64,000 nucleotides of DNA from AC-32 sp963704005 (GTDB lineage: Bacteria; Actinomycetota; Thermoleophilia; Gaiellales; Gaiellaceae): positions 1 to 64,000 of the forward strand of contig CAVPGJ010000001.1 in the NCBI GenBank assembly GCA_963704005.1, written 5' to 3'. The notes under the pieces were generated by a model. The model was not told the origin of the DNA and did no database searches. It saw only the letters and a list, made by a program, of their open reading frames with translations. Shown here in pieces: positions 49,992-58,266 of the stretch. Every line of letters starts with the position of its first letter. Within the stretch, counting starts at the first letter, position 1. The position numbers and the translations under genes are program-made.

Positions 49992-51626
49992 TCAGTCGGG
50001 CTCCGCAACCATGTCGATCGCGTGCACCGGGCACTGCTCGAAGCACGCCCCGCAGCCGGTGCAGCGGTTGTAGTCGAACCGGTAGCGGTGTCCCGGGCCC
50101 AGCTTGATCACTGCGTCCTCGGGGCAGGCGCCCAGGCAGCCGTCGCATTCGAAGCAGTTGCCGCACGACAGACACCGTCCCGCCTCGTAGACCGCCTCCT
50201 CCGCGGAGAGGCCGCCGACCACCTCGCCGAAATCCGCGACCCGGTCCGCGGGCGGAACCTCAGGCTGCTGCCTGCGGGCGGCGTCGCCGAAGTACCACAG
50301 GTGCAACTTGTCGAAGGTCGCCAGGTCGTGCTTCGGCTGGCTCACGGCAGCGGCGCTTCGCAGCCAGGCGTCGATGTGGCGGGCAGCCTTCTTGCCGTGC
50401 CCGACGCCGACCGTCACCGTGCGTTCGCTGGGAACCATGTCCCCGCCCGCGAACACCCCGGGGGACCCGGTCTGGAGTGACGACGACACCTGCACGGTCC
50501 CGTCGGGGTCGAACTCCACTCCCGGCACCTCGCGCAGGAACGCGGTGTCGGTTTCCTGGCCGAGCGCCAGGATGACGGTGTCGGCGGCAAGCGTCTCGAA
50601 CCGTCCTGTCGGCTGCGGAAAGCCGGACTCGTCGAGCTCCATCTGCTCGACCTGTAGCTCCGGGCCGTCGAAGGCCGTGATCGTCCGCAGCCAGTTGATC
50701 CGCACGCCTTCCCGCTCGGCGTCCTCGGCCTCCTCGAGATGGGCCGGCATCTGCTCGCGGTTGCGCCGGTAGACGATGATCGCCTCGTCCGCACCCAGCC
50801 GTCGGGCCACCCGGGCCGCGTCCATCGCGGTGTTGCCGCCGCCGTAGACCGCCACGCGCCGACCGATGGCCGGCCGCTCGCCCGAGGCGACGCTGCGCAG
50901 GAACGACAGCGCGTCCACGATCGGCCCGGCATCCCGGGCCGGGATGTCGACCCGCTTGGACAGGTGAGCACCGACGGCGACGAAGACCGCGTCGAAGCCG
51001 CCCTCCTGCCGCTCGGCAACGAGGTCCTCGACGCGGTGCTCGCAGGTCATCTGCACGCCCAGTGCCGCAACCCGGTCGAGCTCGCCGGCGAGCACGTCGC
51101 GCGGCAACCGGTAGGCCGGTATGCCGTACCGCATCATCCCGCCCGGCTCGTCCCCGGCGTCCCGGATCTCCACCTCGTGGCCGAGCCGGGCGAGATGGTA
51201 GGCGGCGGACAGCCCGCTCGGCCCCGCACCGATCACCAGCACCCGCTTACCGCTGCGGGCCGCAGGGGGGTCGAAGAGCCACTCCTGCTCCAGTGCGAGG
51301 TCACCCAGGAACCGCTCGACCGAATGGATCGAGACGGCGCTGTCGAGGCTGGCGCGGTTGCAGACGCTCTCGCAGGGGTGGTAGCAGACCCGCCCGTGGA
51401 TCGCGGGCAGCGGATTGTCCGCGACGAGGGCACGCCACGCGTGCTCGTGCCTGCCCTCCTGGGTGTGCGACAGCCAGGCCTGGATGTTCTCGCCGGCCGG
51501 GCAGCCGGCGTTGCAGGGTGGCAGCAGGTCGACGTAGACAGGTCGGCGCTCTCGAACCGGGCCGGTCAGGGGGCGCCCGTGCAGCAGGTCCGGCAGCGGC
51601 GTCACATCCCGCATTGGGCCGCTCAT
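49992..51626 (-). CDS. GltD-like NADPH oxidoreductase with C-terminal ferredoxin domain
   Basis: 544 residues. The N-terminal Fe-S domain (LPPCNAGCPAGENIQAWLSH, HGRVCYHPCESVCNRASLD) precedes an FAD/NADPH oxidoreductase (VLVIGAGPSGLSAAYHLARL, RRVAVYGGGNTAMDAARVAR, VFAGGDMVPSERTVTVGVGH) and a C-terminal pair of [4Fe-4S] sites (CLSCGNCFECDGCLGACP, CTGCGACFEQCP). This is the glutamate synthase small-subunit fold, without any large subunit nearby. First gene of the operon with nifJ; it may pass electrons between ferredoxin and NADP(H). The ATG at 51626 has no obvious ribosome binding site beyond GGCATG context. Confidence 0.87.
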   Translation of the reverse strand: MSGPMRDVTPLPDLLHGRPLTGPVRERRPVYVDLLPPCNAGCPAGENIQAWLSHTQEGRHEHAWRALVADNPLPAIHGRVCYHPCESVCNRASLDSAVSIHSVERFLGDLALEQEWLFDPPAARSGKRVLVIGAGPSGLSAAYHLARLGHEVEIRDAGDEPGGMMRYGIPAYRLPRDVLAGELDRVAALGVQMTCEHRVEDLVAERQEGGFDAVFVAVGAHLSKRVDIPARDAGPIVDALSFLRSVASGERPAIGRRVAVYGGGNTAMDAARVARRLGADEAIIVYRRNREQMPAHLEEAEDAEREGVRINWLRTITAFDGPELQVEQMELDESGFPQPTGRFETLAADTVILALGQETDTAFLREVPGVEFDPDGTVQVSSSLQTGSPGVFAGGDMVPSERTVTVGVGHGKKAARHIDAWLRSAAAVSQPKHDLATFDKLHLWYFGDAARRQQPEVPPADRVADFGEVVGGLSAEEAVYEAGRCLSCGNCFECDGCLGACPEDAVIKLGPGHRYRFDYNRCTGCGACFEQCPVHAIDMVAEPD

Positions 51627-51817
51627 GCCTGTCGTCGGCGTCGGACAGCCACGGCTCTCAGGCTACCGCGTGAGCGAGCGGAGTACGTTCGATCGGACTT
51701 CGTTCGCGGTATAGGCTGGGAATACCAGGGGCCAGGACATCGTTTTCATCTTCGCGACGGAGTGCGTGATTCGTCGTCCTCCGGCGACGTACTAGACGCG
51801 AAGGAGAGTGAGGAACA

Positions 51818-52882
51818 CTGAGCACGATCAGTTTTGACGTACCGGTCCAGGCCGTCCTCGAAGAGGCGGAGGAGCGGGGCATGATCGAGGAGAGCGTCCT
51901 CGAGGCGCTCGCGCACGAGCACGAGCTCGAGGAGGATGAGCTCGCGGCGATCCGTGCCGAGCTGGAGGTCCGTGAGGTCGAGATCCTCGCGCCGGCCGAG
52001 CCCGAGCCTGCCCGCGCGGAGCCGGAGCACGCCCACGCGCAGGTGAGCGGCTCCACCGACGCGCTGACGCTGCTGATGCAGAACGTCGGCCGTTACCCGC
52101 TGCTCACAGCGGCCGAGGAGGTCGCGCTCGCCAAGCGCATCGAGCGCGGCGACCGCGAGGCCAAGGAGCGGATGATCAACTCGAACCTGCGCCTGGTGAT
52201 CTCGATCGCCAAGCGCTACCAGAACCGGAGCCTGCCCCTGCTCGACCTCTTCCAGGAGGGCGTGATCGGGCTGAACCGCGCGGTCGAGAAGTTCGACTGG
52301 CGGCGCGGCTACAAGTTCTCGACCTACGCCACCTGGTGGATCCGGCAGGCGTGCCAGCGCGCGGTCTCGGGCCAGTCGGCCACGATCCGCGTGCCGACGC
52401 ACGTGCACGAGCGCCGGGTGAAGCTCGGCGGCGCCGCGAGCCGGCTCGAGGCGACGCTCGGCCGCGAGCCGACGCGCGAGGAGCTGGCCGAGGCGACCGG
52501 GCTCTCGCTCCGGCACGTGGACGAGGCGCTCGACGTCGCCGAGGCGCCGGTCTCGCTGAACCGCGCGATCGGCTCCGAGGAGGACGGCGAGCTCGGCGAC
52601 CTCTTCGCCGACGAGCAGGCGCCCGACCCGGCGGCCGAGGCCGCGGACTCGCTCCGCCGGCAGGAGGTCCGCCGGGCGGTCTCCGAGCTGCCCGAGCGCG
52701 AGCGGCGGATCCTCGAGCTGCGCTTCGGCTTCGACACGGAGCCGGCGTCGCTCGAGCAGATCGGCAAGGAGCTCGGCATCACGCGCGAGCGCGTCCGACA
52801 GCTCGAGGCGCAGGCGTTCGACCACCTGGCCGTCGAGCTCGACGGCCTCGCGGAGAACGACGACGAGGAGTGGGCGGCCTAA
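51818..52882 (+). CDS. RNA polymerase sigma factor, RpoD/SigA-like, probable CTG start
   Basis: 354 residues if started at CTG 51818. An in-frame ATG at 51881 lies inside the region-1.1-like segment (VQAVLEEAEERGMIEESVLE, HEHELEEDELAAIRAELEVR); the CTG gives STISFDVPVQAVLEEAEERG and is preceded by AAGGAGAGTGAGGA. Then region 1.2 (LLTAAEEVALAKRIERGD), region 2 (MINSNLRLVISIAKRY, SLPLLDLFQEGVIGLNRAVE, YKFSTYATWWIRQACQRAV), region 3 (RVPTHVHERRVKLGGAASRL) and region 4 (ELPERERRILELRFGFD, LEQIGKELGITRERVRQLEA). It directs transcription from -10/-35 promoters. Actinobacteria of this group often hold several such paralogues. Confidence 0.9.
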   Translation: MSTISFDVPVQAVLEEAEERGMIEESVLEALAHEHELEEDELAAIRAELEVREVEILAPAEPEPARAEPEHAHAQVSGSTDALTLLMQNVGRYPLLTAAEEVALAKRIERGDREAKERMINSNLRLVISIAKRYQNRSLPLLDLFQEGVIGLNRAVEKFDWRRGYKFSTYATWWIRQACQRAVSGQSATIRVPTHVHERRVKLGGAASRLEATLGREPTREELAEATGLSLRHVDEALDVAEAPVSLNRAIGSEEDGELGDLFADEQAPDPAAEAADSLRRQEVRRAVSELPERERRILELRFGFDTEPASLEQIGKELGITRERVRQLEAQAFDHLAVELDGLAENDDEEWAA

Positions 52883-52934
52883 GGCGTCGCTTGCGACGCC
52901 GACCTCAGGAGGCACGGGCTCTGCCCGTGCCTCC
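52883..52934 (+). terminator. Two hairpins after sigma factor
   Basis: Directly after the stop, GGCGTCGC-TT-GCGACGCC (52883-52900) and GGAGGCACGGGC-TCT-GCCCGTGCCTCC (52908-52934, 12-bp perfect stem) follow each other. No strong T run follows, but the second stem is long and GC-rich. They probably terminate the sigma-factor transcript. Confidence 0.7.
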
Positions 52935-52989
52935 GTCTGAACTGACCGGTCGACCCGCGAAGGTCGGCCGAGACGGCCCAGGGGCTATC

Positions 52990-53660
52990 GGGATAGGAGG
53001 AGAAGGCGCGGGAAACGCCGCAAAGGGCGGACACTCGGACCTAACCGGGCAGCTTTCAAACCTCTCAATACCGCCTTCGAGAACTTCGCGGCGGCTCCTC
53101 TCCTCCTAACCCGGCCCAGGATCACCCACTCGTCGTCAAACGCAGCTCTACCGGAGAATCCGGATGGCGAGCTCGGGCTCGCAGCCGGAGCCGCGCAGAT
53201 GGCGCGCCTGACCGAGATCCGCCTTGGAGAACGCGAGCTCGGTGGCCAGCGCAGCGCTGAACCCGAGCGCTCGAAACTGCTCCTCGCGCCAGCGATGGAC
53301 CTTTCCGTCTTCCTCGTCGGCTTCGAGAACAGGCCAGTCGGAGAGCTCGGGCAGCGTTTCCATACGGCCTACAACGCCGCGCGGCTCGAAAGGTTGCCGG
53401 CCGGGTCCGAATCCTTACAGGATCCTGATCTCTCGAAGTCGGCCCCGGGCCAAGATTGCTCGTGACCGGCCTCTGCTTTTGGGAGTAGAGGACAGGCCCA
53501 GGGAATGCCTCCACCGTGGTCTATGGACCGGGGAGGCATCTAACCGGAGCAGTCTTGCGCCGGCCCCGAGCCGGCGCAGCCAGATCCGGCTCGGCTATGC
53601 CCGTTCTCCACTTTTTGCGGCGTTTCCCGGCCCCTCTCCTCCTAACCCGGCCTAGGGCTA
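52990..53660. repeat. Structured repeat motif in three copies, unknown class
   Basis: A motif with GGAGGAG followed by CGGGAAACGCCGCAAA appears at 52993-53027 (plus strand) and, on the minus strand, at about 53655-53608 (GGTTAGGAGGAGAGG, CGGGAAACGCCGCAAA). A third, shorter copy of the first half (GGGCCGGGTTAGGAGGAGAG) lies on the minus strand at about 53118-53095. The minus copies bracket the small gene at 53148-53363. Conserved loop bases between variable stems look like an RNA leader element; I could not match it to a riboswitch family by eye. Confidence 0.5.
53148..53363 (-). CDS. Small conserved actinobacterial protein
   Basis: 71 residues: METLPELSDWPVLEADEEDG, KVHRWREEQFRALGFSAALA and GQARHLRGSGCEPELAIRIL. 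It has the look of small uncharacterised actinobacterial proteins with a HRWREEQF motif; function unknown. The 250-base leader upstream contains one copy of the structured repeat (53608-53655), which would make it a 5' untranslated element of this gene. Confidence 0.65.
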   Translation of the reverse strand: METLPELSDWPVLEADEEDGKVHRWREEQFRALGFSAALATELAFSKADLGQARHLRGSGCEPELAIRILR

Positions 53661-53675
53661 TCCTTGGGTGCGCCC

Positions 53676-53748
53676 GCCCCCGTCGACTAGCGGCCTAGGT
53701 CACGGCCCTTTCAAGGCCGTAGCACGGGTTCGAATCCCGTCGGGGGCA
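53676..53748 (+). tRNA. tRNA-Glu (anticodon TTC)
   Basis: 73 nt: acceptor GCCCCCG/CGGGGGC, anticodon stem CGGCC/GGCCG with loop CTTTCAA (TTC, Glu), T arm CGGGTTCGAATCCCG, discriminator A, no encoded CCA. Confidence 0.95.
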
Positions 53749-53749
53749 C

Positions 53750-54208
53750 TCAGCTCGCCGGCGTCAGCTGCGCCAGCCCGTTGAACTTGTTGCACTTGGC
53801 GCAGTAGATCGCGACCTGGGCGGTCAGGTCGCTCGCGGTCAGCTTCGGCATCGCGTAGTCCTGTCCGCCCCAGAACCGGTTGAGCGTGCCGACCTGCTTC
53901 CACTCGACCCGCTGCTGGCCGCGGAGCTTGACGAGGTAGACGTAGAGCTCGGGCGCCCGGTGCGTCAGGAAGTTCTTGCTCAGCCGAACCACGAGGCGGC
54001 CGTGCGGCTCGCGGACGATCGCCGCCGTGCCCCTGGTGCCCCAGGTGATCGACCGGAAGCTGCCGCTCGCGAGCACCGCCGGTTTCCCGCGCGCGAGCGC
54101 GTTGCCCGAGGCTCCGCCGGCGAAGACGAGCCCGGCGGCAATGCCGCAGACCGCCGCCGCGACCAGGATCGCCGCCAGGAAACGACGCCGTTTGCGGACG
54201 AATGCCAT
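53750..54208 (-). CDS. Membrane-anchored DM13-domain protein
   Basis: 152 residues. An N-terminal anchor or signal (FLAAILVAAAVCGIAAGLVF) is followed by a DM13-type domain: AVLASGSFRSITWGTRGTAA, LYVYLVKLRGQQRVEWKQVG, and YAMPKLTASDLTAQVAIYCA with CAKCNKFNGLAQL. DM13 domains are proposed to bind haem or mediate electron transfer through a conserved Cys, here Cys-Ala-Lys-Cys; the role in bacteria is not known. It ends two bases from the tRNA-Glu and is transcribed toward it. Confidence 0.72.
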   Translation of the reverse strand: MAFVRKRRRFLAAILVAAAVCGIAAGLVFAGGASGNALARGKPAVLASGSFRSITWGTRGTAAIVREPHGRLVVRLSKNFLTHRAPELYVYLVKLRGQQRVEWKQVGTLNRFWGGQDYAMPKLTASDLTAQVAIYCAKCNKFNGLAQLTPAS

Positions 54209-54275
54209 TGTGTCTCGGCCTCACTTTGCCATACCCGCCTCGTGCCGACTCGGATTCCTCTCTACGCTTAGGCCA

Positions 54276-54348
54276 GGGCGGTTAGCTCAGCTGGGAGAGC
54301 GCCTGCCTTACAAGCAGGAGGTCGCTGGTTCGAGCCCAGCACCGCCCA
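54276..54348 (+). tRNA. tRNA-Val (anticodon TAC)
   Basis: 73 nt: acceptor GGGCGGT/ACCGCCC, D arm AGCTCAGCTGGGAGAGC, anticodon stem CCTGC/GCAGG with loop CTTACAA (TAC, Val), T arm GCTGGTTCGAGCCCAGC, discriminator A. Confidence 0.95.
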
Positions 54349-54422
54349 TTCGTCGATCGAAGTCCGGCTCCGAGGCACAGCGAACTTAGTCATCAGATGC
54401 GTAGCTTGCTATCATCACACAT

Positions 54423-54653
54423 ATGGCGCGGACGACGATCGACATCGACTCGGTAGTTCTGCGAAAGCTGAAGGAGCGGAAGCGCCGCGAGGGCAAGACG
54501 CTGGGCCGGCTCGTCTCCGAGCTCCTGGCGAGCGCGTTGCGTGACAGCGATTCCCGGGGACAGCGAGAGCTCGACTGGAGCTCGCAACCGATGGGTGCTC
54601 GCGTCGACCTCGAGGACAAGGAAGCGGTCCGCCGCGCGCTCGAAGAGCGTTGA
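54423..54653 (+). CDS. VapB-type antitoxin (ribbon-helix-helix)
   Basis: 76 residues: ARTTIDIDSVVLRKLKERKR and REGKTLGRLVSELLASALRD form the N-terminal DNA-binding ribbon-helix-helix; the tail DWSSQPMGARVDLEDKEAVR should wrap the toxin. It would neutralise VapC and repress its own operon. Toxin start overlaps its stop by four bases. Directly downstream of tRNA-Val. Confidence 0.85.
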   Translation: MARTTIDIDSVVLRKLKERKRREGKTLGRLVSELLASALRDSDSRGQRELDWSSQPMGARVDLEDKEAVRRALEER

Positions 54654-55084
54654 GCTTCACCTTCGACGTCAACGTCCTTCTCTACGCGTCTGACGAGACG
54701 AGTCCGTTGCACCCTCGTGCGCGTGCGTTCCTCGACAAGGCCGCCGGCGGCGAGGAGCTGGTCTACCTGTTCTGGCCGACCGTCATGGCCTATCTCCGGA
54801 TCGCCACGCATCAGGCGATCTTCGAGACGCCGCTTCCGCCGGCTGAAGCCCTCGCCAACATCGAGCGGCTCCTGGCGCTCCCTAACGTCCAGACCGCCGG
54901 CGAGCACGACCGCTTCTGGGCCTCGTTTCGCCGGGTCTCGCGAGACGCAGATCCGCGCGGCAACCTCGTTCAGGATGCGCATCTGGTCGCCCTGATGATC
55001 GAGAACGGGGTGCGGACGATCTGGACGCACGACCGCGATTACCGCCGTTTCTCGGGCATCGAGCTGCGCGACCCGTTCGACTGA
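54650..55084 (+). CDS. VapC-type PIN-domain toxin
   Basis: 144 residues from a TTG at 54650 overlapping the antitoxin stop. PIN acidic residues: FDVNVLLYASDETSP (Asp6), FWPTVMAYLRIATHQ region, and RGNLVQDAHLVALMIENGVR with TIWTHDRDYRRF. The subfamily is that of TA-associated PIN ribonucleases with the longer helical insert (PLPPAEALANIERLLALPNV). It likely cleaves RNA, often tRNA or rRNA, when not bound by VapB. Confidence 0.86.
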   Translation: MSFTFDVNVLLYASDETSPLHPRARAFLDKAAGGEELVYLFWPTVMAYLRIATHQAIFETPLPPAEALANIERLLALPNVQTAGEHDRFWASFRRVSRDADPRGNLVQDAHLVALMIENGVRTIWTHDRDYRRFSGIELRDPFD

Positions 55085-55164
55085 GCCGCGTACCACCTTG
55101 TCACGCCTCCGTTACCGAATTGCGGCCCACGGCTCTGCCCGCCGGCGCGACAGTTCGTCACGCG

Positions 55165-56040
55165 ATGCGCGTCGCGATCGTCAGCCACCGGTCGAGCGCC
55201 ACGAACCTGGCGCTGGCCACCCGGAGCTGGAACGGGGTCCAGCCCGAGCTGCTCTCGCCGCGCGAGGCGCTGCTGCGGCTCGGCCGCGGCGACCACGCGC
55301 TCGCCCGACTCGATGTGAGGGACGACCTGGACGGGATCGAGGAAGGCCTCTGGGCACTCGAGCGGCTCGTCGACTGCGGGGTCTCGATCCTGAACCGGCC
55401 GCCGTCGCTCCTGCGCGCGCACGACAAGCTGCTGACCGCGCGGACGCTGCGGCGGGCGGGCCTGCCGCACCCGCGCACCATGCTGGTCGATCCGGGCCAG
55501 AAGCTCCCCGACCTCGACTTCCCGGCGGTGCTGAAGCCGCGCTTCGGAAGCTGGGGGAAGGACGTTCTCCTCTGCCGGGACCGGGACGAGTTGGAGCGCA
55601 GCCTCGCCACCTTCTCGTCCCGGTCGTGGTTCCACCGCAGCGGCGCGCTCGCCCAGGAGCTGATTCCGCCGCTTGGCCACGACCTGCGGCTGATCGTCGC
55701 TCGCGGCGTCGTCGTGGGTGCGGCCAAGCGGATCGCGGCGCCCGGGGAGTGGCGGACGAACGTCGCCCTGGGCGCGTCGATCGTCCGCACGGTGCCTCCG
55801 CCGGTCGCGTCGAGGCTTGCGCTGGAGGCGGCGGCGGCTTCGGGGCTCGACCTCGTCGGCGTCGACCTCCTGCCCACCGGCCCCGGCGGCTACTGCGTGC
55901 TCGAGCTGAACGGCGCCGTCGACTTCCGCCCCGCCTATGCGTTCTCCGGCCGGAACGTCTTCGACGACACCATCGCCGCGTTGACCGGCGGCCGGGCCGA
56001 CGGGCGCGGCCTCGCGGACGCCGTCGGCGCCCAGACCTAG
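55165..56040 (+). CDS. ATP-grasp RimK-like ligase
   Basis: 291 residues from the ATG at 55165; upstream in-frame codons are not protein-like. Pre-ATP-grasp part MRVAIVSHRSSATNLALATR; ATP-grasp core RPPSLLRAHDKLLTARTLRR, FPAVLKPRFGSWGKDVLLCR, GALAQELIPPLGHDLRLIVA, AKRIAAPGEWRTNVALGASI and DLVGVDLLPTGPGGYCVLEL-NGAVDF with the metal-binding Glu/Asn. The family joins an amino acid to a carboxylate (RimK, LysX). Its substrate is unknown; the downstream phosphoesterase starts ten bases later and may be co-transcribed. Confidence 0.82.
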   Translation: MRVAIVSHRSSATNLALATRSWNGVQPELLSPREALLRLGRGDHALARLDVRDDLDGIEEGLWALERLVDCGVSILNRPPSLLRAHDKLLTARTLRRAGLPHPRTMLVDPGQKLPDLDFPAVLKPRFGSWGKDVLLCRDRDELERSLATFSSRSWFHRSGALAQELIPPLGHDLRLIVARGVVVGAAKRIAAPGEWRTNVALGASIVRTVPPPVASRLALEAAAASGLDLVGVDLLPTGPGGYCVLELNGAVDFRPAYAFSGRNVFDDTIAALTGGRADGRGLADAVGAQT

Positions 56041-56050
56041 ACTCATCCTA

Positions 56051-56869
56051 GTGCTGATCGCACAGATCTCCGACGTCCACGTCGGCGGCGCCCGCTACCG
56101 CCAGGAGCTGCTTCGGACTGCGATAGACGAGCTGAACGCCGCCGAGCCGGACCTGGTCGTCGTCGCCGGCGACCTGACCGACGACGGCTACCCGGACCAG
56201 TACCCGCTCGCGCGCGAGGAGCTGGCCCGGATCGCGTGCGAGCACGTCGTCTGCGTGCCCGGGAACCACGACGCGCGCAACGTCGGCTACGTGCTCTTCG
56301 AGGACACCTTCGGCGCGCGCGACTCGCGCCTGCGGCTCGAGCTGGCCGGTGTCGAGCTGGCCCTCGTCGCGGTCGACTCCTCGAAGCCGGACCTCGACGA
56401 GGGCGAGATCGGCCGCGAGCATTACGGCTGGGTCGAGGAAGGCTTCGCGGGCGAGGCCGACCTGCGCGTGTTCGTCTGCCACCACCACCTGATGCCGATC
56501 CCCGGCACGGGGCGCGAGCGCAACCAGGTGCTCGACGCCGGCGACGTTCTCTCGCTGCTCCGCCAGAGCCGCGTCGACCTCGTGCTCGGCGGGCACCGCC
56601 ACGTGCCGTACGTGTGGCCGGTCGCCGGGATGCTGCTCGTGCACTCCGGCACCGTCTCGACTCTCCGGACGCGTGGGTTCCCGCACCCCGCGTACAACCT
56701 GATCCGCGTCGAGAACGGGCGGATCTGGATCGAGCTCCAGATTCCCGGCGGCGGTCGCCAGAGCCTCGGCGACTTCCCGCGCGACTGGCCGGAGGAGATC
56801 TCCGCACGGCATACCGACCCGTTCGTCCGCCCGCAGCGCGGCGTCACGCTGGTCGAAGACGGCGACTGA
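56051..56869 (+). CDS. Calcineurin-like metallophosphoesterase
   Basis: 272 residues from a GTG start. All dimetal motifs are present: QISDVHVGG, VVVAGDLTDDGY, VCVPGNHDARN, FVCHHHLMPI and LVLGGHRHVPYVWP. The size and motif spacing fit class III cyclic nucleotide phosphodiesterase (CpdA-like) and related diesterases. Which phosphoester it hydrolyses cannot be told. Confidence 0.87.
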   Translation: MLIAQISDVHVGGARYRQELLRTAIDELNAAEPDLVVVAGDLTDDGYPDQYPLAREELARIACEHVVCVPGNHDARNVGYVLFEDTFGARDSRLRLELAGVELALVAVDSSKPDLDEGEIGREHYGWVEEGFAGEADLRVFVCHHHLMPIPGTGRERNQVLDAGDVLSLLRQSRVDLVLGGHRHVPYVWPVAGMLLVHSGTVSTLRTRGFPHPAYNLIRVENGRIWIELQIPGGGRQSLGDFPRDWPEEISARHTDPFVRPQRGVTLVEDGD

Positions 56870-56908
56870 CCCTTTTGCCCGGGGCGGTTTGGGCCGATAG
56901 AAGGTCCC

Positions 56909-57535
56909 GTGGAAGCGGCCCCTTCTTGGAAACCCCTTGGCGAACTGTTGCTGCACAAAGGTCTCGTCACCGCAGATGAGCTAGAACGCGCGCTGACCGA
57001 GCAGGAACAGACGGGGCGCTTGCTGGGCGCGATCCTGGTGGAGCGGGGCTACGTCTCCGGTCCGGCGCTCGCCGTGGCCCTGGCCGAGCAGTACGGCGTC
57101 GAGCTCGAGCAGCAGCGCGGCTTCGGCACCGGCCTCTGGGCCGAGATCGACCGCCGCCACCGCGAGGGGCGCGGCTCGGAGCCCGAGGAGAACGTCGTCA
57201 GGCTCGAACCGGCGAAGCCGCCGCTCGAGGCCGTTCCCGACCCCGACCCGGAGCTCGACCGGCTCCAGGCCGAGAACCGCCGGCTGCAGGAAGAGATCAC
57301 CCGCCTCCACGACGAGTTCACCAAGCTCCGGCTGGTCGAGGCACCCGAGGCTCACGCCTCGCACCTCCTCTTCGTCCCGACGCCCGCGCGCTACCTGATG
57401 GTCGAGCGCCAGGGCCCGCCGCCCGTGCCCGGCGACGAGCTGGAGCTGGCGGAGGGCACCTTCCTCGTCGGCAAGCTCGGCCGCGCGCCGTTCCCGGGCG
57501 AGCAGCGGCCCTGCGCCTTCCTGCTGGTGCGCTAG
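56909..57535 (+). CDS. Protein with MshEN-like N-terminal domain and coiled coil
   Basis: 208 residues from a GTG. The first 60 residues (WKPLGELLLHKGLVTADELE, TGRLLGAILVERGYVSGPAL, AVALAEQYGVELE) match the N-terminal T2SSE/MshEN helical module found in type II secretion and pilus ATPases, which binds c-di-GMP in some members. Then a proline-rich linker, a coiled coil (ELDRLQAENRRLQEEITRLH) and a C-terminal beta region (HLLFVPTPARYLMVERQGPP). No ATPase domain follows. A regulatory or scaffold role is possible. Confidence 0.65.
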   Translation: MEAAPSWKPLGELLLHKGLVTADELERALTEQEQTGRLLGAILVERGYVSGPALAVALAEQYGVELEQQRGFGTGLWAEIDRRHREGRGSEPEENVVRLEPAKPPLEAVPDPDPELDRLQAENRRLQEEITRLHDEFTKLRLVEAPEAHASHLLFVPTPARYLMVERQGPPPVPGDELELAEGTFLVGKLGRAPFPGEQRPCAFLLVR

Positions 57536-58224
57536 CCGGTCTGCTTGACGACCACGATCCGCCCGAAGCCCGGCGCGTTCGCGATCGAGATGTACTGATA
57601 GTCGGTCGACTTCGTCAGGTCGTCCACCGTCCGCCTCTCGGCCGGAGCGATCTGTCCGGGCAGCGGCGGCTGCGCCTCCGGGAGCGTCCTGCGCAGCGGG
57701 TGGTGCAGGCTGCTATCCAGGCCGCTGCGGTGGAAGAAGAGCGTCTCGCTGAGGCTCTTCGCACCGGCCGCCGGCGGGAAGAAGACAAGCACGTTGTCGA
57801 CCGGCTTGGCGTACTCGAGTGTGTAGAGCGCGAGCTCGAGCGCCTCGCGGCGGAGCACCGTCACGGGCGGCAGTTGCTGGTCGCTCCCCGGGATCGCGCA
57901 GTCCTTGCCGGTGCCGCAGAGGATGTAGATCGCGTTCTTGCTCTGCGGCCGGTAGAGCTTGAAGTCCGCGAGCGTCTTCGGGTGGTCCTTCGTCTGGATG
58001 CCGATCGCCTGCACGCTCTTGCCTCCGGGCTGGCCGCCGACCCTGATCGGGGCCAGCGGGGCGCCGTTGCGGAGGAAGTAGCCCTGCCCGACGTGGTTGG
58101 CGATCTCGAGGAGCTGGGTGCGTCCCGTCGAGGCCGGCTTCCAGCTCGACCACGGCGGGGCCGGCTGCGGCCCGGGGCGGTTGGCGAGCACGATGAAGGT
58201 GCCGAGCGCCGCCCCGGCGATCAC
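57532..58224 (-). CDS. Hypothetical membrane-anchored protein
   Basis: 230 residues from a GTG at 58224, which starts inside a hydrophobic helix (IAGAALGTFIVLANRPG); an upstream non-ATG start would give a longer helix (SPIAYLALGVIAGAALG). The extracellular part shows QLLEIANHVGQGYFLRNGAP, KLYRPQSKNAIYILCGTGKD, VTVLRREALELALYTLEYAK, DNVLVFFPP and GLDSSLHHPLRRTLPEAQPP. I do not recognise the family. It follows the FtsH-like gene on the same strand and overlaps the convergent gene at 57535 by four bases; it may be a partner of the protease. Confidence 0.65.
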   Translation of the reverse strand: MIAGAALGTFIVLANRPGPQPAPPWSSWKPASTGRTQLLEIANHVGQGYFLRNGAPLAPIRVGGQPGGKSVQAIGIQTKDHPKTLADFKLYRPQSKNAIYILCGTGKDCAIPGSDQQLPPVTVLRREALELALYTLEYAKPVDNVLVFFPPAAGAKSLSETLFFHRSGLDSSLHHPLRRTLPEAQPPLPGQIAPAERRTVDDLTKSTDYQYISIANAPGFGRIVVVKQTG

Positions 58225-58266
58225 GCCGAGCGCCAGGTAGGCGATCGGTGAAGCGGTACCTCGTCC

